Origin: Thermobacillus sp. ZCTH02-B1
GTDB taxonomy: Bacteria > Bacillota > Bacilli > Paenibacillales > Paenibacillaceae
Direction: 5' to 3'
DNA length: 64,000 bases
NCBI RefSeq assembly: GCF_002159085.1
Contig: NZ_LZRU01000019.1
Span: 186,001-250,000 of the forward strand
The notes below the pieces were generated by a model. That model was not told the origin of the DNA. It searched no databases and worked only from the letters and a program-made list of their open reading frames with translations. This document shows, one piece after another, positions 56,434-64,000 of this stretch. How positions within the stretch are numbered: the first letter of the stretch is position 1; every line of letters starts with the position of its first letter. Position numbers and translations under genes: made by a program.

Positions 56434-59400
56434 ATGGCGAAAAAACGGAGGGGAAGACCGGCCAGAGCGCGCAGACCGCTCTTTTATGTGGATGATCCGA
56501 ACCGTTCCGAGCTGCGATGGCTCGACGAGCAGCCGGCCGTACGCCCGGGGACCGCGGAAGTCCGGCAGGCCGGGGTGTCCGGCGCCGTCGTGAAGGGGTC
56601 GGAGACGGCGGGCGTCCAGCCGGCGGAGACGTCTGCCGTCCAAACGGACCAGGCGGCGGAAACGGCGTCCGTCCGGTCCGTCGAGGAGGCGATCCGGGAA
56701 GCGGAACGGGACGCGGCGCTGGAGGCGGATGCGGTCGAATCGCTCGCGAAGGCCGAAGCGGACAGGGAAGCGAAGCTGGAGACGATCGGGGAGAAGCGTT
56801 CGCCCGTAAGGCCTGAGCCGATCATTTTCACGGACGATCTGGCGGACGAGTCGGTGACGGTCGGGAAGCTGGCGCCGGGCGCCGTCGACACGAGCAGGCT
56901 CCGGCTGGGTGCGGTCGTGACGCACACGATCGGCGATTACGCGGTGGAGAGCATCAAAATCGCGGACGGGGCCGTCACGTCGGCAAAGCTGGCACCCGAA
57001 TCGGTGACCGGTGAACATCTGGCGCCGCATTCGGTGTCCGGCGACAAGCTGCTTGACCGCTCGATCGGCGGGGAGAAGCTGCGCGACGGCAGCATTACGC
57101 CGGACAAACTGGCGGACCGCGCGATCGGCGGCGACAAAATCGCACCCGGTTCGATCGAGGCGAAGCATCTTCAACCGGACATCCTGACGAGCGAGTTGAT
57201 CGCCGACCATGCGATCGCGACGGAGAAGATCCGCAGCGGCGCCGTCACCCGCGACAAACTCGCGAACGAGGCGGTCGACACGTCCAAGCTCGCCGAAGCG
57301 TCCGTCACGACCTCGAAGATCAGGGACGGCGCGGTGACCGGAGCGAAGATCCGGGAAGGCGAGATCGAGAGCCGGCATCTGAAAGACGGGATTCTGCTCG
57401 CCAAGCACGTGTCGCCGGGTGCCATCCTGGGAAAACATCTCGCTCCGGGCGCCGTCGAGGCCGTGCATCTCGCCGAATCGGCGGTCTCGGGCCGCACGCT
57501 GGCGCCGGACAGCGTCGGGCCGGAACATCTGGCGTCCGGAGCGGTCCAATCGGAACATCTCGCGCCGGGAGCGGTCCGCGGCGAACACGTCGCACCCGGT
57601 GAGATCGGCACGGAGCAGATCGGGGACCGCTCGGTTACGGCCATGAAGCTCGCCGACGGCTCGGTCGGGACGATCAAGCTGGTCGATCATGCGGTCACCG
57701 CGTCCAAGCTCGCCGACCGGAGCGTCACCGCGGCGAAGCTGGCGGACGAATCGGTGCAGCTGCGCCACCTGGCGCGGCAATCCGTGGACGCGGACAAATT
57801 GGCCGACCGCTCGGTCCACGCCCGCCATCTCGCGGATCTCAGCGTCGAGGCGCGGCACGTGCAGCGGCAGGCGATCGGCACCGCGCATCTGGCGGACGAG
57901 GCGGTGACGAGCGAGAAGCTGGCACCTTTCGCCGTGCAGGAGGATCACATCGGTCCCGGAGCCGTCGGCATGATGCAGCTGGCGGACGGCGCGGTCGGGA
58001 ACAGCAAGCTGGCCGAAGGCAGCGTCCGCCCGGAGCACATCACGCCCGGCGCCGTCCGGACGGATCATCTGGCGGACGAGGCGGTGACGTTCGACAAACT
58101 GGCGCCCGGGGCGCTGCGCGCGTTCCATTTCGCCGGGGGCGCCGTGACGGAGGAGGCGATCGCGCCGGGAGCCGTCTCGTCCGGTCATATCCGGGAAGAG
58201 GCGGTCGGCGCGGCGCATCTGGCGGACGGCGCGGTCGAGACCCGGCATCTCGCGGACGGGGCGGTGACGGAGGGCAAGCTCGCGTCCGGCGCCGTGGTTG
58301 AGCGCCACCTTCGGCCGGGGGCGGTGAAGCCGCATCATCTGGAAGATCATGCGGTGACGTCGCTGAAGCTGTCGCCCGAGAGCGTCTCGACCGACAAGCT
58401 GGCGGATTCGGCCGTCACGTCGGCGAAGCTCGCGGACGGCGCGGTGACGCGCGCGAAGCTGGCGCCGGGTTCCGTCGGCCCGGAACAGCTGGACGGGCAG
58501 GCCGTCGGCGCGGAGCATCTGATGCCAGGCGCGGTCGGAAGCCGCCATCTGCAGCCGGGCAGCGTCGGCGGTGCGCACATCGCGTTCGGCGCCGTAAGCG
58601 GCGCGCATCTGACGGATCGGTCGATCGGTCCCGGGCAACTGGCCGAAGGCGCGGTGGGGCCGGAACATCTGGCCGGCGAAGCGGTGCGCAGCCGGCATCT
58701 GGCGGACGGCGCGGTGCTGGGCATCCACATCGCCGGCGATGTCGTGCGGGAACTGCATCTCGCGGACGGGGCGGTGACGACGCCGAAGCTGGCGGACGAT
58801 TCGGTCACTTCGGAGAAGCTTGCGCCCGGCTCGGTCGGCGAGGCGCATCTCCGGCCGGAAGCGGTGGACGGCGCGCACATCAAGCCGGAGGCGGTGTCGC
58901 GGCGGCATCTCGCACCGGGCGCGGTCGGGAGCCGGGAGCTGGAGGAAGGCAGCGTCGACTCCGTGCATCTCGCTCCCGGCTCGGTCGGGTCCGAGCATCT
59001 GGCGGCGTCGGCCGTGACGCCGGCCGCGCTCGCGCCGGGCGCGGTGCAGGCGGAACATCTCGCGCTGGAATCGATCGGCAGCAAGCACCTGAAGGCGGAG
59101 GCGGTCCACGGCTACCACATCCGGCGCGGCTCGATCACGGCGGCGCATCTGGCCGAGGGGACGGTGGGGACCGGCCACCTGGCGGCAGGAGCCGTCGGCA
59201 GCCGGCATCTGCAGGCCGGGGCCGTCCGCGCCGAACATCTCGCGGACGGCGCCGTCACGGCCGCGAAGCTGGCGGGCGACGTCCTTGAAGCGCTGGCGGA
59301 AACCGCGCGGGCTGCGGTCGCTCCGTTCCCGGGTGCGGCGGCCGAGCCGGCGGACGCCGCACCGGGTGTGGCCTCAGGCGCCCGGATCGCCGACGGCGCG

Positions 59401-59766
59401 ATTGCCGGACGCCATATCGCGGCCGACGCGATTGCCGATCACCATGTCCGCGACTACAGTCTGCCGGCGTCGAAGCTGGCCTTCAACCCGGTCATGGCGC
59501 CGGAGGGCGGCTCGGTGATGCAGCAGTTCGGCCTGGCGCCGTTCGCGTTCGCCGGAACGGAAGAGCGAATCGATGTCGCGCTGCCGTTCGACGAGACGTA
59601 CGCCGACGATCAGTACGCGCTGGCGGTGACCGCGGACCATCCGGACGTCATCGCGACGATCCGGGAAAAACATCCCGAATACGCCGTCGTGACGGTCAGC
59701 CGGCTGCGGATCAGCCCGGCGCCGAGCGGCATGCTGAACTGGGTCGCCATCGGGTTCCGGGCGTAA
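56434..59766 (+). CDS. Giant decapeptide-repeat protein, probable surface fibre
   Basis: A 1110-residue protein. N-terminus (~1-25) is basic ([13 protein letters not shown]), then an acidic linker; residues 139-948 are 81 uninterrupted 10-residue repeats of consensus GAVxxxHLAD (Ala/Ser-Val at 2-3, K/H-Leu-Ala at 7-9, P/D at 10). Three more units follow at 988-1017, then a ~90-residue C-terminal knob ending [10 protein letters not shown]. The repeats look like trimeric beta-helix phage tail-fibre stalks, and the end like a fibre head domain. No signal peptide or SLH domain. AAGGAG 8 nt before ATG 56434. Phage origin is possible, but no phage genes surround it; the downstream glycosyltransferases suggest a spore or cell-surface fibre. 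Confidence 0.75.
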   Translation: MAKKRRGRPARARRPLFYVDDPNRSELRWLDEQPAVRPGTAEVRQAGVSGAVVKGSETAGVQPAETSAVQTDQAAETASVRSVEEAIREAERDAALEADAVESLAKAEADREAKLETIGEKRSPVRPEPIIFTDDLADESVTVGKLAPGAVDTSRLRLGAVVTHTIGDYAVESIKIADGAVTSAKLAPESVTGEHLAPHSVSGDKLLDRSIGGEKLRDGSITPDKLADRAIGGDKIAPGSIEAKHLQPDILTSELIADHAIATEKIRSGAVTRDKLANEAVDTSKLAEASVTTSKIRDGAVTGAKIREGEIESRHLKDGILLAKHVSPGAILGKHLAPGAVEAVHLAESAVSGRTLAPDSVGPEHLASGAVQSEHLAPGAVRGEHVAPGEIGTEQIGDRSVTAMKLADGSVGTIKLVDHAVTASKLADRSVTAAKLADESVQLRHLARQSVDADKLADRSVHARHLADLSVEARHVQRQAIGTAHLADEAVTSEKLAPFAVQEDHIGPGAVGMMQLADGAVGNSKLAEGSVRPEHITPGAVRTDHLADEAVTFDKLAPGALRAFHFAGGAVTEEAIAPGAVSSGHIREEAVGAAHLADGAVETRHLADGAVTEGKLASGAVVERHLRPGAVKPHHLEDHAVTSLKLSPESVSTDKLADSAVTSAKLADGAVTRAKLAPGSVGPEQLDGQAVGAEHLMPGAVGSRHLQPGSVGGAHIAFGAVSGAHLTDRSIGPGQLAEGAVGPEHLAGEAVRSRHLADGAVLGIHIAGDVVRELHLADGAVTTPKLADDSVTSEKLAPGSVGEAHLRPEAVDGAHIKPEAVSRRHLAPGAVGSRELEEGSVDSVHLAPGSVGSEHLAASAVTPAALAPGAVQAEHLALESIGSKHLKAEAVHGYHIRRGSITAAHLAEGTVGTGHLAAGAVGSRHLQAGAVRAEHLADGAVTAAKLAGDVLEALAETARAAVAPFPGAAAEPADAAPGVASGARIADGAIAGRHIAADAIADHHVRDYSLPASKLAFNPVMAPEGGSVMQQFGLAPFAFAGTEERIDVALPFDETYADDQYALAVTADHPDVIATIREKHPEYAVVTVSRLRISPAPSGMLNWVAIGFRA
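56848..59277 (+). repeat. 81 tandem 30-bp coding repeats
   Basis: 2430 bp of exactly 30-bp periodicity encoding the decapeptides. The phase never slips, and no unit is inserted or deleted. Third-position variation keeps adjacent units from being identical, suggesting old divergence rather than recent slippage. Confidence 0.9.
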
Positions 59767-59843
59767 TCCGAAACCGGGTTGCGGTTGGTCCGGAGTCAGG
59801 CCGCGTGTGCGGCCATGGACAAGGATGCGGGGAACGTCCATCT

Positions 59844-59879
59844 TCCGCGGTGTTCACGGAACACCGCGGATCTTTTTTT
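59844..59879 (+). terminator. Strong terminator after the repeat protein
   Basis: 12-bp perfect stem TCCGCGGTGTTC / GAACACCGCGGA with 3-nt loop, then TCTTTTTTT. The stretch 59880-60061 beyond it contains only the next promoter. Confidence 0.95.
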
Positions 59880-59987
59880 GCCCGCGGGCGGCCGATGCAA
59901 ATGTGAACGGCGGTGCAAGGGTGCATCCGTTGATTCCGCATCGATCCCGCATCCGGGACGGGAGTGCCGCCCACGAGTCATTTGCCG

Positions 59988-60015
59988 TTGCGCGCTCGTC
60001 TCCGGGACATACAAT
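59988..60015 (+). promoter_or_regulatory. Promoter of the glycosyltransferase operon
   Basis: TTGCGC (59988-59993), 16-bp spacer, TACAAT (60010-60015); an alternative -35 TTGCCG lies at 59982-59987 (22-bp spacer). Confidence 0.5.
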
Positions 60016-60061
60016 GGGATGGAATCGTTCGGACAATGAGGATCTTCCGGGGGTGACGGCT

Positions 60062-61174
60062 GTGCGGATATCCGGAAGGGCGCGTCAGACCGGCAGCCGC
60101 GGGAATGCCGGGGCGCGGCGGTTGGCGGGCAACCGGGCGGCGCTTCCCGTCCGTCGGTCGCCGGGCGGGAGGATGGCGCATCCGGCCCGCGTTCGCGGAA
60201 ACGGGCGGCGTGCGGGCCGTCCGGCGGCGGGCGGAACGACGGCATCCCGCGGCAGGCGGCCCGCGTCCCGCGGGCGAAGGGGACGCCCGGGAAACGGGCG
60301 GCATCCGGCTGCCATGGAAGGGCGGATGCCGCCTGCGCATCCGGGCTTCGCACACCCGCAAAGGGGACAAGCGCCCACGGAGCTTCGGCCGCCGGAATCC
60401 GCGGCGACGGCCGCACCCGCGGGCGGAACGGAACGGCCGCACGGGCGGCCGGCCGTATCGGTGATCGTTCCGGTCATGAATGAAGCCCGCACGATCGGGG
60501 CGGTCGTGCGGGAGGCGCGCGGCGTCCATCCCCGCACCGAGGTGATCGTCGTCGTGAACGGCTCGACGGACGGCTCCGCGGCCGCCGCCGCCCGGGCGGG
60601 CGCGCGCGTGATCGCGTTCCCCGAGCCGCTGGGCCACGACGTCGGCCGCGCGGTCGGAGCCCGGGCCGCGCGCGGCGACATTCTGCTCTTCATCGACGGC
60701 GACATGGTGATCCGGCGGGAAGCGCTCGCGGCGTTCGTCAGGGCGGTCGGGGCGGGCGCGGATGTCGCGCTCAACGATTACCACGGGCCGACCCGCACGA
60801 GCCGGGTCCACGGGGTCGTGCTCGCGAAGCACGCGCTGAACGCGGCGCTCGGGCGCGCCGATCTCGGCGGAGCGTCGATGACGGCCGTGCCGCACGCGCT
60901 GAGCCGGCGGGCGCTGGAGGCGATCGGCGCCGACGCGCTGGCGGTGCCGCCGCTCGCCCAGGCGAAGGCCGCGGTTCTGGGCCTCGACATCCGCCTCGCC
61001 GGCCGCGTGCCGGTCGGACGCCTCAATCCGCCCCGCCGGGCGCGGGAGCGAAGCCGGTCGCTCGAGCCGCTGATCGTGGGAGACCATCTCGAAGCCATCG
61101 CCTGGCTGACCGAACGGACCGGTCCGCGCGGCGGGTTCGGAGACGGAGAGCGCCGGCGGGACAAAGTGAGGTGA
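60062..61174 (+). CDS. GT2 glycosyltransferase with Arg/Gly-rich N-terminal extension, copy 1
   Basis: About 370 residues from GTG 60062 (GGGGGTGA just upstream). The first ~130 residues are Arg/Gly/Pro/Ala-rich low complexity; the catalytic GT-A domain starts with [15 protein letters not shown], has the nucleotide-sugar metal motif DGD in LLFIDGDM, and the acceptor-side [15 protein letters not shown]. Close paralogue of the next gene ([31 protein letters not shown] shared). The start is uncertain because the extension has no homology I can see. Confidence 0.75.
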   Translation: MRISGRARQTGSRGNAGARRLAGNRAALPVRRSPGGRMAHPARVRGNGRRAGRPAAGGTTASRGRRPASRGRRGRPGNGRHPAAMEGRMPPAHPGFAHPQRGQAPTELRPPESAATAAPAGGTERPHGRPAVSVIVPVMNEARTIGAVVREARGVHPRTEVIVVVNGSTDGSAAAAARAGARVIAFPEPLGHDVGRAVGARAARGDILLFIDGDMVIRREALAAFVRAVGAGADVALNDYHGPTRTSRVHGVVLAKHALNAALGRADLGGASMTAVPHALSRRALEAIGADALAVPPLAQAKAAVLGLDIRLAGRVPVGRLNPPRRARERSRSLEPLIVGDHLEAIAWLTERTGPRGGFGDGERRRDKVR

Positions 61175-61180
61175 GCGTCG

Positions 61181-62215
61181 TTGGCAGGCGGCCACAGCAA
61201 GGGAAGAACCATGCGGCGCCGGAAGGGAACCGGGTCCGGCACGGGCCGCATCCCGCGGCGGGGAAGCGTGCGCCGCGCGACCGTGCGCCGCGGAACCGGG
61301 AAATTTCCGGCCCGGAACGGGGGCATTCCGGGGCGCGGCCTGCGGAAACGGGCGCCCGGCCGTTCGGACCGCCGGTGGAAGCGGAGAAGGGCCGTGGGCG
61401 CCCGGGAGGTCCGCGGCCCGGCTCAGCCGGCCTTGTCTCCGGTGAAGCGTGCCGGCGCGGGAAGGCTGGCCGTCATCATCACGGCCCGCAACGAAGCCGA
61501 GACGATCGGCGGCGTCATCCGGGAGGCGCGGCGGCTGCATCCGGATGAGCTGATCGTCGTGCTGAACGGTTGCACGGACGGGACCCTCGCGGTCGTCCGC
61601 GCCTGTCCCGGTGTGACGATCCTCCACTATCCGGAGCCGCTGGGCCACGATGTCGGCCGCGCGGCCGGCGCCGCCGCGGCGGACGCGGACATCCTGCTCT
61701 TCCTGGACGGGGATCTCGCGCTTCCCGCGCACAAGCTGGCGCCGTTCGTGGAAGCCGTGCGCCGCGGCGCGGATGTGGCGCTGAACGGGCTCGACCGTCA
61801 TCTCGGTCCGTTCAACCGGTGGGACGACGTGACGCGGATGAAGGCGTTCCTGAACCGCGCGCTCGGACGCCCGGATCTGGGCGCGGCTTCGATGACGGCC
61901 GTGCCGCACGCGCTGAGCCGCCGCGCCCTCGAGCGGATCGGGACGGCGGCGCTCGCCGTGCCGCCGAAGGCGCAGGCGCTCGCGATCGCGTCCGGCCTCG
62001 ACGTGCGGATCGGCGGTTCCGTCGACGTCATTCGCCGCAACCGGCTGCGCGAGGCGAACACGGGCAGGGCCAATCCGGTATCGCGCCTGATCGTCGGCGA
62101 TCATCTCGAGGCGCTGCGGGCGGTCATGGACCGGACCGGGCCGCGACTCGGGGTTCCCGACGCGTCGCGGCGCCGCGATGCGGCAAGGAGGGATTCGCCG
62201 TGCGCTACGGGCTGA
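61181..62215 (+). CDS. GT2 glycosyltransferase with Arg-rich N-terminal extension, copy 2
   Basis: 344 residues from TTG 61181 (GAGGTGA upstream, overlapping the end of the previous gene). Residues ~1-93 are Arg/Gly/Lys-rich; the GT-A domain starts LAVIITARNEAETIG and contains LLFLDGDL. Tandem duplicate of the preceding gene with a different low-complexity head. Its 3' end overlaps the next gene by 16 nt. Confidence 0.77.
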   Translation: MAGGHSKGRTMRRRKGTGSGTGRIPRRGSVRRATVRRGTGKFPARNGGIPGRGLRKRAPGRSDRRWKRRRAVGAREVRGPAQPALSPVKRAGAGRLAVIITARNEAETIGGVIREARRLHPDELIVVLNGCTDGTLAVVRACPGVTILHYPEPLGHDVGRAAGAAAADADILLFLDGDLALPAHKLAPFVEAVRRGADVALNGLDRHLGPFNRWDDVTRMKAFLNRALGRPDLGAASMTAVPHALSRRALERIGTAALAVPPKAQALAIASGLDVRIGGSVDVIRRNRLREANTGRANPVSRLIVGDHLEALRAVMDRTGPRLGVPDASRRRDAARRDSPCATG

Positions 62216-62952
62216 CGAGCATCGTGATTCCGAGCGTGAACGGGCTCATGCTGCTGCGCCGCTGCGTCGCGTCGATCCGGCGGTACACGGATCCCGTGAA
62301 GACCCCTTACGAAATCATCGTTGTGGACGACGGATCGGCCGACTCCACGGCCGAGTGGTGCGCGGACGAGCGGCTTCCGTTCATCCGGCTGCCGGACACC
62401 TGCGGTTTTCCCCGGGCGTGCAACAAGGGGATGCGCATGGCGGCCGGCGAGCACATCCTGCTGCTCAACAACGACGTCGTCGCGACGTCCCGCTGGCTCG
62501 AGAATCTGCTCGACGCGCTCCACGCGTCCGACGAAATCGGCGCGGTCGGGCCGGTGTCCAATTACGCCGCCCCCCGCCAGCGAATCGATCTCGCTTTCGA
62601 CGGTCCGGATACGTTCGTCGAAATCGCCGGTCGCCTGAACGTGCCGGACCCGGCGAAGCGGGAACCGGCGCTCCGGCTCGTCGGATTCTGCCTGCTGATC
62701 CGGCGGGCGGTGTACGAGAAGGTCGGCGGCCTGGACGAACGCTTTTCGCCCGGGCACTACGAAGACGACGACTACTGCTTCCGGATCCGCATGCACGGGT
62801 ACGGGCTGCGCATCTGCCGCGACACGCTCGTCTGGCATGAGGGCAGCGCCAGCTTCCGGATCGGCGGGGAAGCGGCGCAGCGGGCGCTCATCGCCCGCAA
62901 CCGGGAGCTGTTCATCGCGAAATGGCAGGCGGATCCGGAATGGTTCCACTGA
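62200..62952 (+). CDS. GT2 glycosyltransferase (rhamnosyltransferase-like)
   Basis: A 250-residue GT-A enzyme: SIVIPSVNGLMLLRRCVASIRRYT, VVDDGSADSTAEWC, ILLLNNDVVATSRWLENL, and HYEDDDYCFRIRMHGYGLRICRDTLVWHEGSASF, the pattern of rhamnosyl and related transferases with the catalytic EDxD/W-H region. No N-terminal extension here. GTG 62200 with AAGGAGGG 7 nt upstream, inside the end of the previous gene. Confidence 0.87.
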   Translation: MRYGLTSIVIPSVNGLMLLRRCVASIRRYTDPVKTPYEIIVVDDGSADSTAEWCADERLPFIRLPDTCGFPRACNKGMRMAAGEHILLLNNDVVATSRWLENLLDALHASDEIGAVGPVSNYAAPRQRIDLAFDGPDTFVEIAGRLNVPDPAKREPALRLVGFCLLIRRAVYEKVGGLDERFSPGHYEDDDYCFRIRMHGYGLRICRDTLVWHEGSASFRIGGEAAQRALIARNRELFIAKWQADPEWFH

Positions 62953-62977
62953 CCGCGCAATACGGGGAGGGAGCGGC

Positions 62978-63700
62978 TTGAAGGCTGTGCTGCTTGCCGG
63001 GGGCGCCGGAACGCGTCTCCGGCCGTTGACGAAGCTGTACAACAAGCATATGCTGCCCGTCGGCGACCGGCCGATGATCGGCCATGCGATCGCGAAGGTG
63101 AAGGAGGCCGGGATCAGGGAAGTCGTGCTCGTGACGGGCAGGGAGTCGGCCGGCTCGTTCATCGCCTATCTGGGCAGCGGGCGCGAAGCGGGGCTGTCGA
63201 TCACGTACCGGATCCAGGAGGAGGCCGGCGGCATCGCGGAGGCGCTGGCGCAGGCCGAACCGGCCATCGATCCGGACGACAAAATCGTCGTGCTGCTCGG
63301 CGACAACCTGTTCGAGGAGCCGCTGAAGCCCCACATCGAGGCGTTTGAAGCCCAGCCGGAAGGCGCGATGGTGCTGCTGAAGCGGGTGGACGACCCGGGC
63401 CGTTACGGCGTGCCGGTGTTCGACGGGTCGGGGCGCATCGCGCGGATCGAGGAGAAGCCGGAACGGCCCGCTTCGGATCTGTGCGTAACGGGCATTTATT
63501 TCTATCATGCGGACGTGTTCGGGATCATCCGCCGGCTTCGGCCGTCCCGGCGCGGCGAGCTGGAGATCACGGACGTGAACAACGTCTATGCCGCCTCGGG
63601 AAAACTGACCCACCGGACGCTCACGGGCTGGTGGACGGACGCGGGCACGTTCGAATCCTGGCATGAGGCGATCGACCGGTTCGGGAGGAGACGGACGTGA
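62978..63700 (+). CDS. Sugar-1-phosphate nucleotidyltransferase (RmlA/SpsI-like)
   Basis: A 240-residue nucleotidyltransferase: GGAGTRLRPLTKLYNKHMLPVGDRPMI signature at the N-terminus, LLGDNLF metal-binding Asp, IEEKPERPAS and GWWTDAGTFESW. The short form without a C-terminal hexapeptide domain resembles RmlA and B. subtilis SpsI (spore coat polysaccharide); it probably makes dTDP-glucose for the neighbouring transferases. TTG start with GGGGAGGG upstream. Confidence 0.85.
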   Translation: MKAVLLAGGAGTRLRPLTKLYNKHMLPVGDRPMIGHAIAKVKEAGIREVVLVTGRESAGSFIAYLGSGREAGLSITYRIQEEAGGIAEALAQAEPAIDPDDKIVVLLGDNLFEEPLKPHIEAFEAQPEGAMVLLKRVDDPGRYGVPVFDGSGRIARIEEKPERPASDLCVTGIYFYHADVFGIIRRLRPSRRGELEITDVNNVYAASGKLTHRTLTGWWTDAGTFESWHEAIDRFGRRRT

Positions 63701-64000
63701 ACGGCGCGGCGGTTCCGAAGGTTGGGGCGCGGGGGATACCCGGAACGAGTAGGCTGCGCGGCCCAAGCGGGAACGCGCGGGGGCCGCGCGGGCGCGCACG
63801 GAGGCGGAAGTCCGCCGGCCGGAGCGCCGCCGCGGGATCCTCCGTGAACGCAAGAAGAAGAAGGAGAAGGCGCCGCGGCTTTCCGTCCGGCGCGCGGCCG
63901 GCGGTGCGGAAACGGCGCCGGCCGGCGTCAGGAGGAGCCGCGGACGAACGGGAACGGGCGGAGACGGTCCCGGCCGCATGGATCGAGGAAGCGCTGGAGC
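63697..64000 (+). CDS. Arg-rich protein, truncated at the window end
   Basis: Frame open from GTG 63697 (overlapping the TGA of the previous gene; GGGAGGAG 7 nt upstream) to the window edge, 101 codons. The visible part is Arg/Gly/Ala-rich and disordered, like the heads of the two GT2 genes upstream, and at the end turns into ERAETVPAAWIEEALE, where a folded domain may begin. The product may be another glycosyltransferase or related enzyme; the function cannot be told from this fragment. Confidence 0.55.
   Translation, partial: MNGAAVPKVGARGIPGTSRLRGPSGNARGPRGRARRRKSAGRSAAAGSSVNARRRRRRRRGFPSGARPAVRKRRRPASGGAADERERAETVPAAWIEEALE

Noticed and set aside
55312..59238. 1308-codon open frame on the minus strand opposite the repeat protein
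   Set aside because: It mirrors the 30-bp repeats of the plus-strand gene, lacks a ribosome binding site, and is Arg/His/Gln-rich low complexity; a high-GC antisense shadow.
56848..59277. CRISPR-like regular 30-bp periodicity
   Set aside because: There are no unique spacers, the period is exactly ten codons in one frame, and the units are degenerate at third positions; it is coding.

Overview
The window is high-GC, tightly packed chromosome of an endospore-forming Firmicute. The gene set points to Paenibacillaceae (Paenibacillus, Cohnella, Thermobacillus or a close relative): a T-box in front of pheST, a TPP riboswitch in front of a thi operon, strong AGGAGG ribosome binding sites, CotH/CotB and Spo0E proteins, EcsAB, YesN-type regulators next to LplABC-like sugar ABC transporters, GH105, and SLH proteins. 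The assignment is inferred from gene content. I see no rRNA, tRNA, CRISPR, insertion sequence, integrase or phage structural module.

Layout. 1-3.9 kb: Phe T-box, pheS, pheT. 4.0-11.5 kb: housekeeping and membrane genes, namely an extended ZapA, a CuA-type cupredoxin lipoprotein, a YvlD-like membrane protein, mutS2, a DUF350 protein, a 24-residue membrane peptide, a zinc-ribbon protein and an MFS carrier. 11.6-16.7 kb: a spore-coat locus with an RTxG-repeat coat protein and CotH on the minus strand, divergent from CotB, a 50-residue membrane peptide, an ArsB/NhaD-type carrier and a second CotB-like protein on the plus strand. 16.9-21.7 kb: an Lrp regulator with an aminotransferase, Spo0E-like, PduO-type adenosyltransferase, RluD-like synthase, ArsC-like protein and small proteins. 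21.8-31.8 kb: a carbohydrate locus with a YesN-type regulator, two tandem solute-binding lipoproteins, two permeases, an alpha/alpha-barrel-like protein and a GH105 hydrolase, probably for pectin or rhamnogalacturonan oligosaccharides. 31.9-48.5 kb: mixed genes including HRDC protein, Zn-phospholipase-like protein, SDR, DEAD-box helicase, SLH protein, ecsAB, M29 aminopeptidase, an aminotransferase and AraC pair, a MocR regulator divergent from a PNPOx-like protein, psd and a GT4 glycosyltransferase. 48.6-56.3 kb: TPP riboswitch and thiC-thiF-thiE/S-thiG-thiO-thiD, mostly with overlapping stops and starts. 56.4-64 kb: a 1110-residue protein carrying 81 uninterrupted 10-residue repeats, followed by three GT2 glycosyltransferases, a sugar-nucleotidyltransferase and the start of another Arg-rich protein; this looks like a surface or spore-surface glycosylation locus.

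The most interesting points are the decapeptide-repeat protein with its glycosyltransferase operon, the CotH locus with a threonine-based candidate phosphoacceptor protein, an array of four 19-nt palindromes before the M29 aminopeptidase gene, a MocR regulator whose PLP lysine is arginine, a ThiE-ThiS fusion, a ZapA with a roughly 270-residue coiled-coil extension, divergent promoters with shared -35 bases, and a long leader before thiC ending in a hairpin that contains the Shine-Dalgarno sequence.
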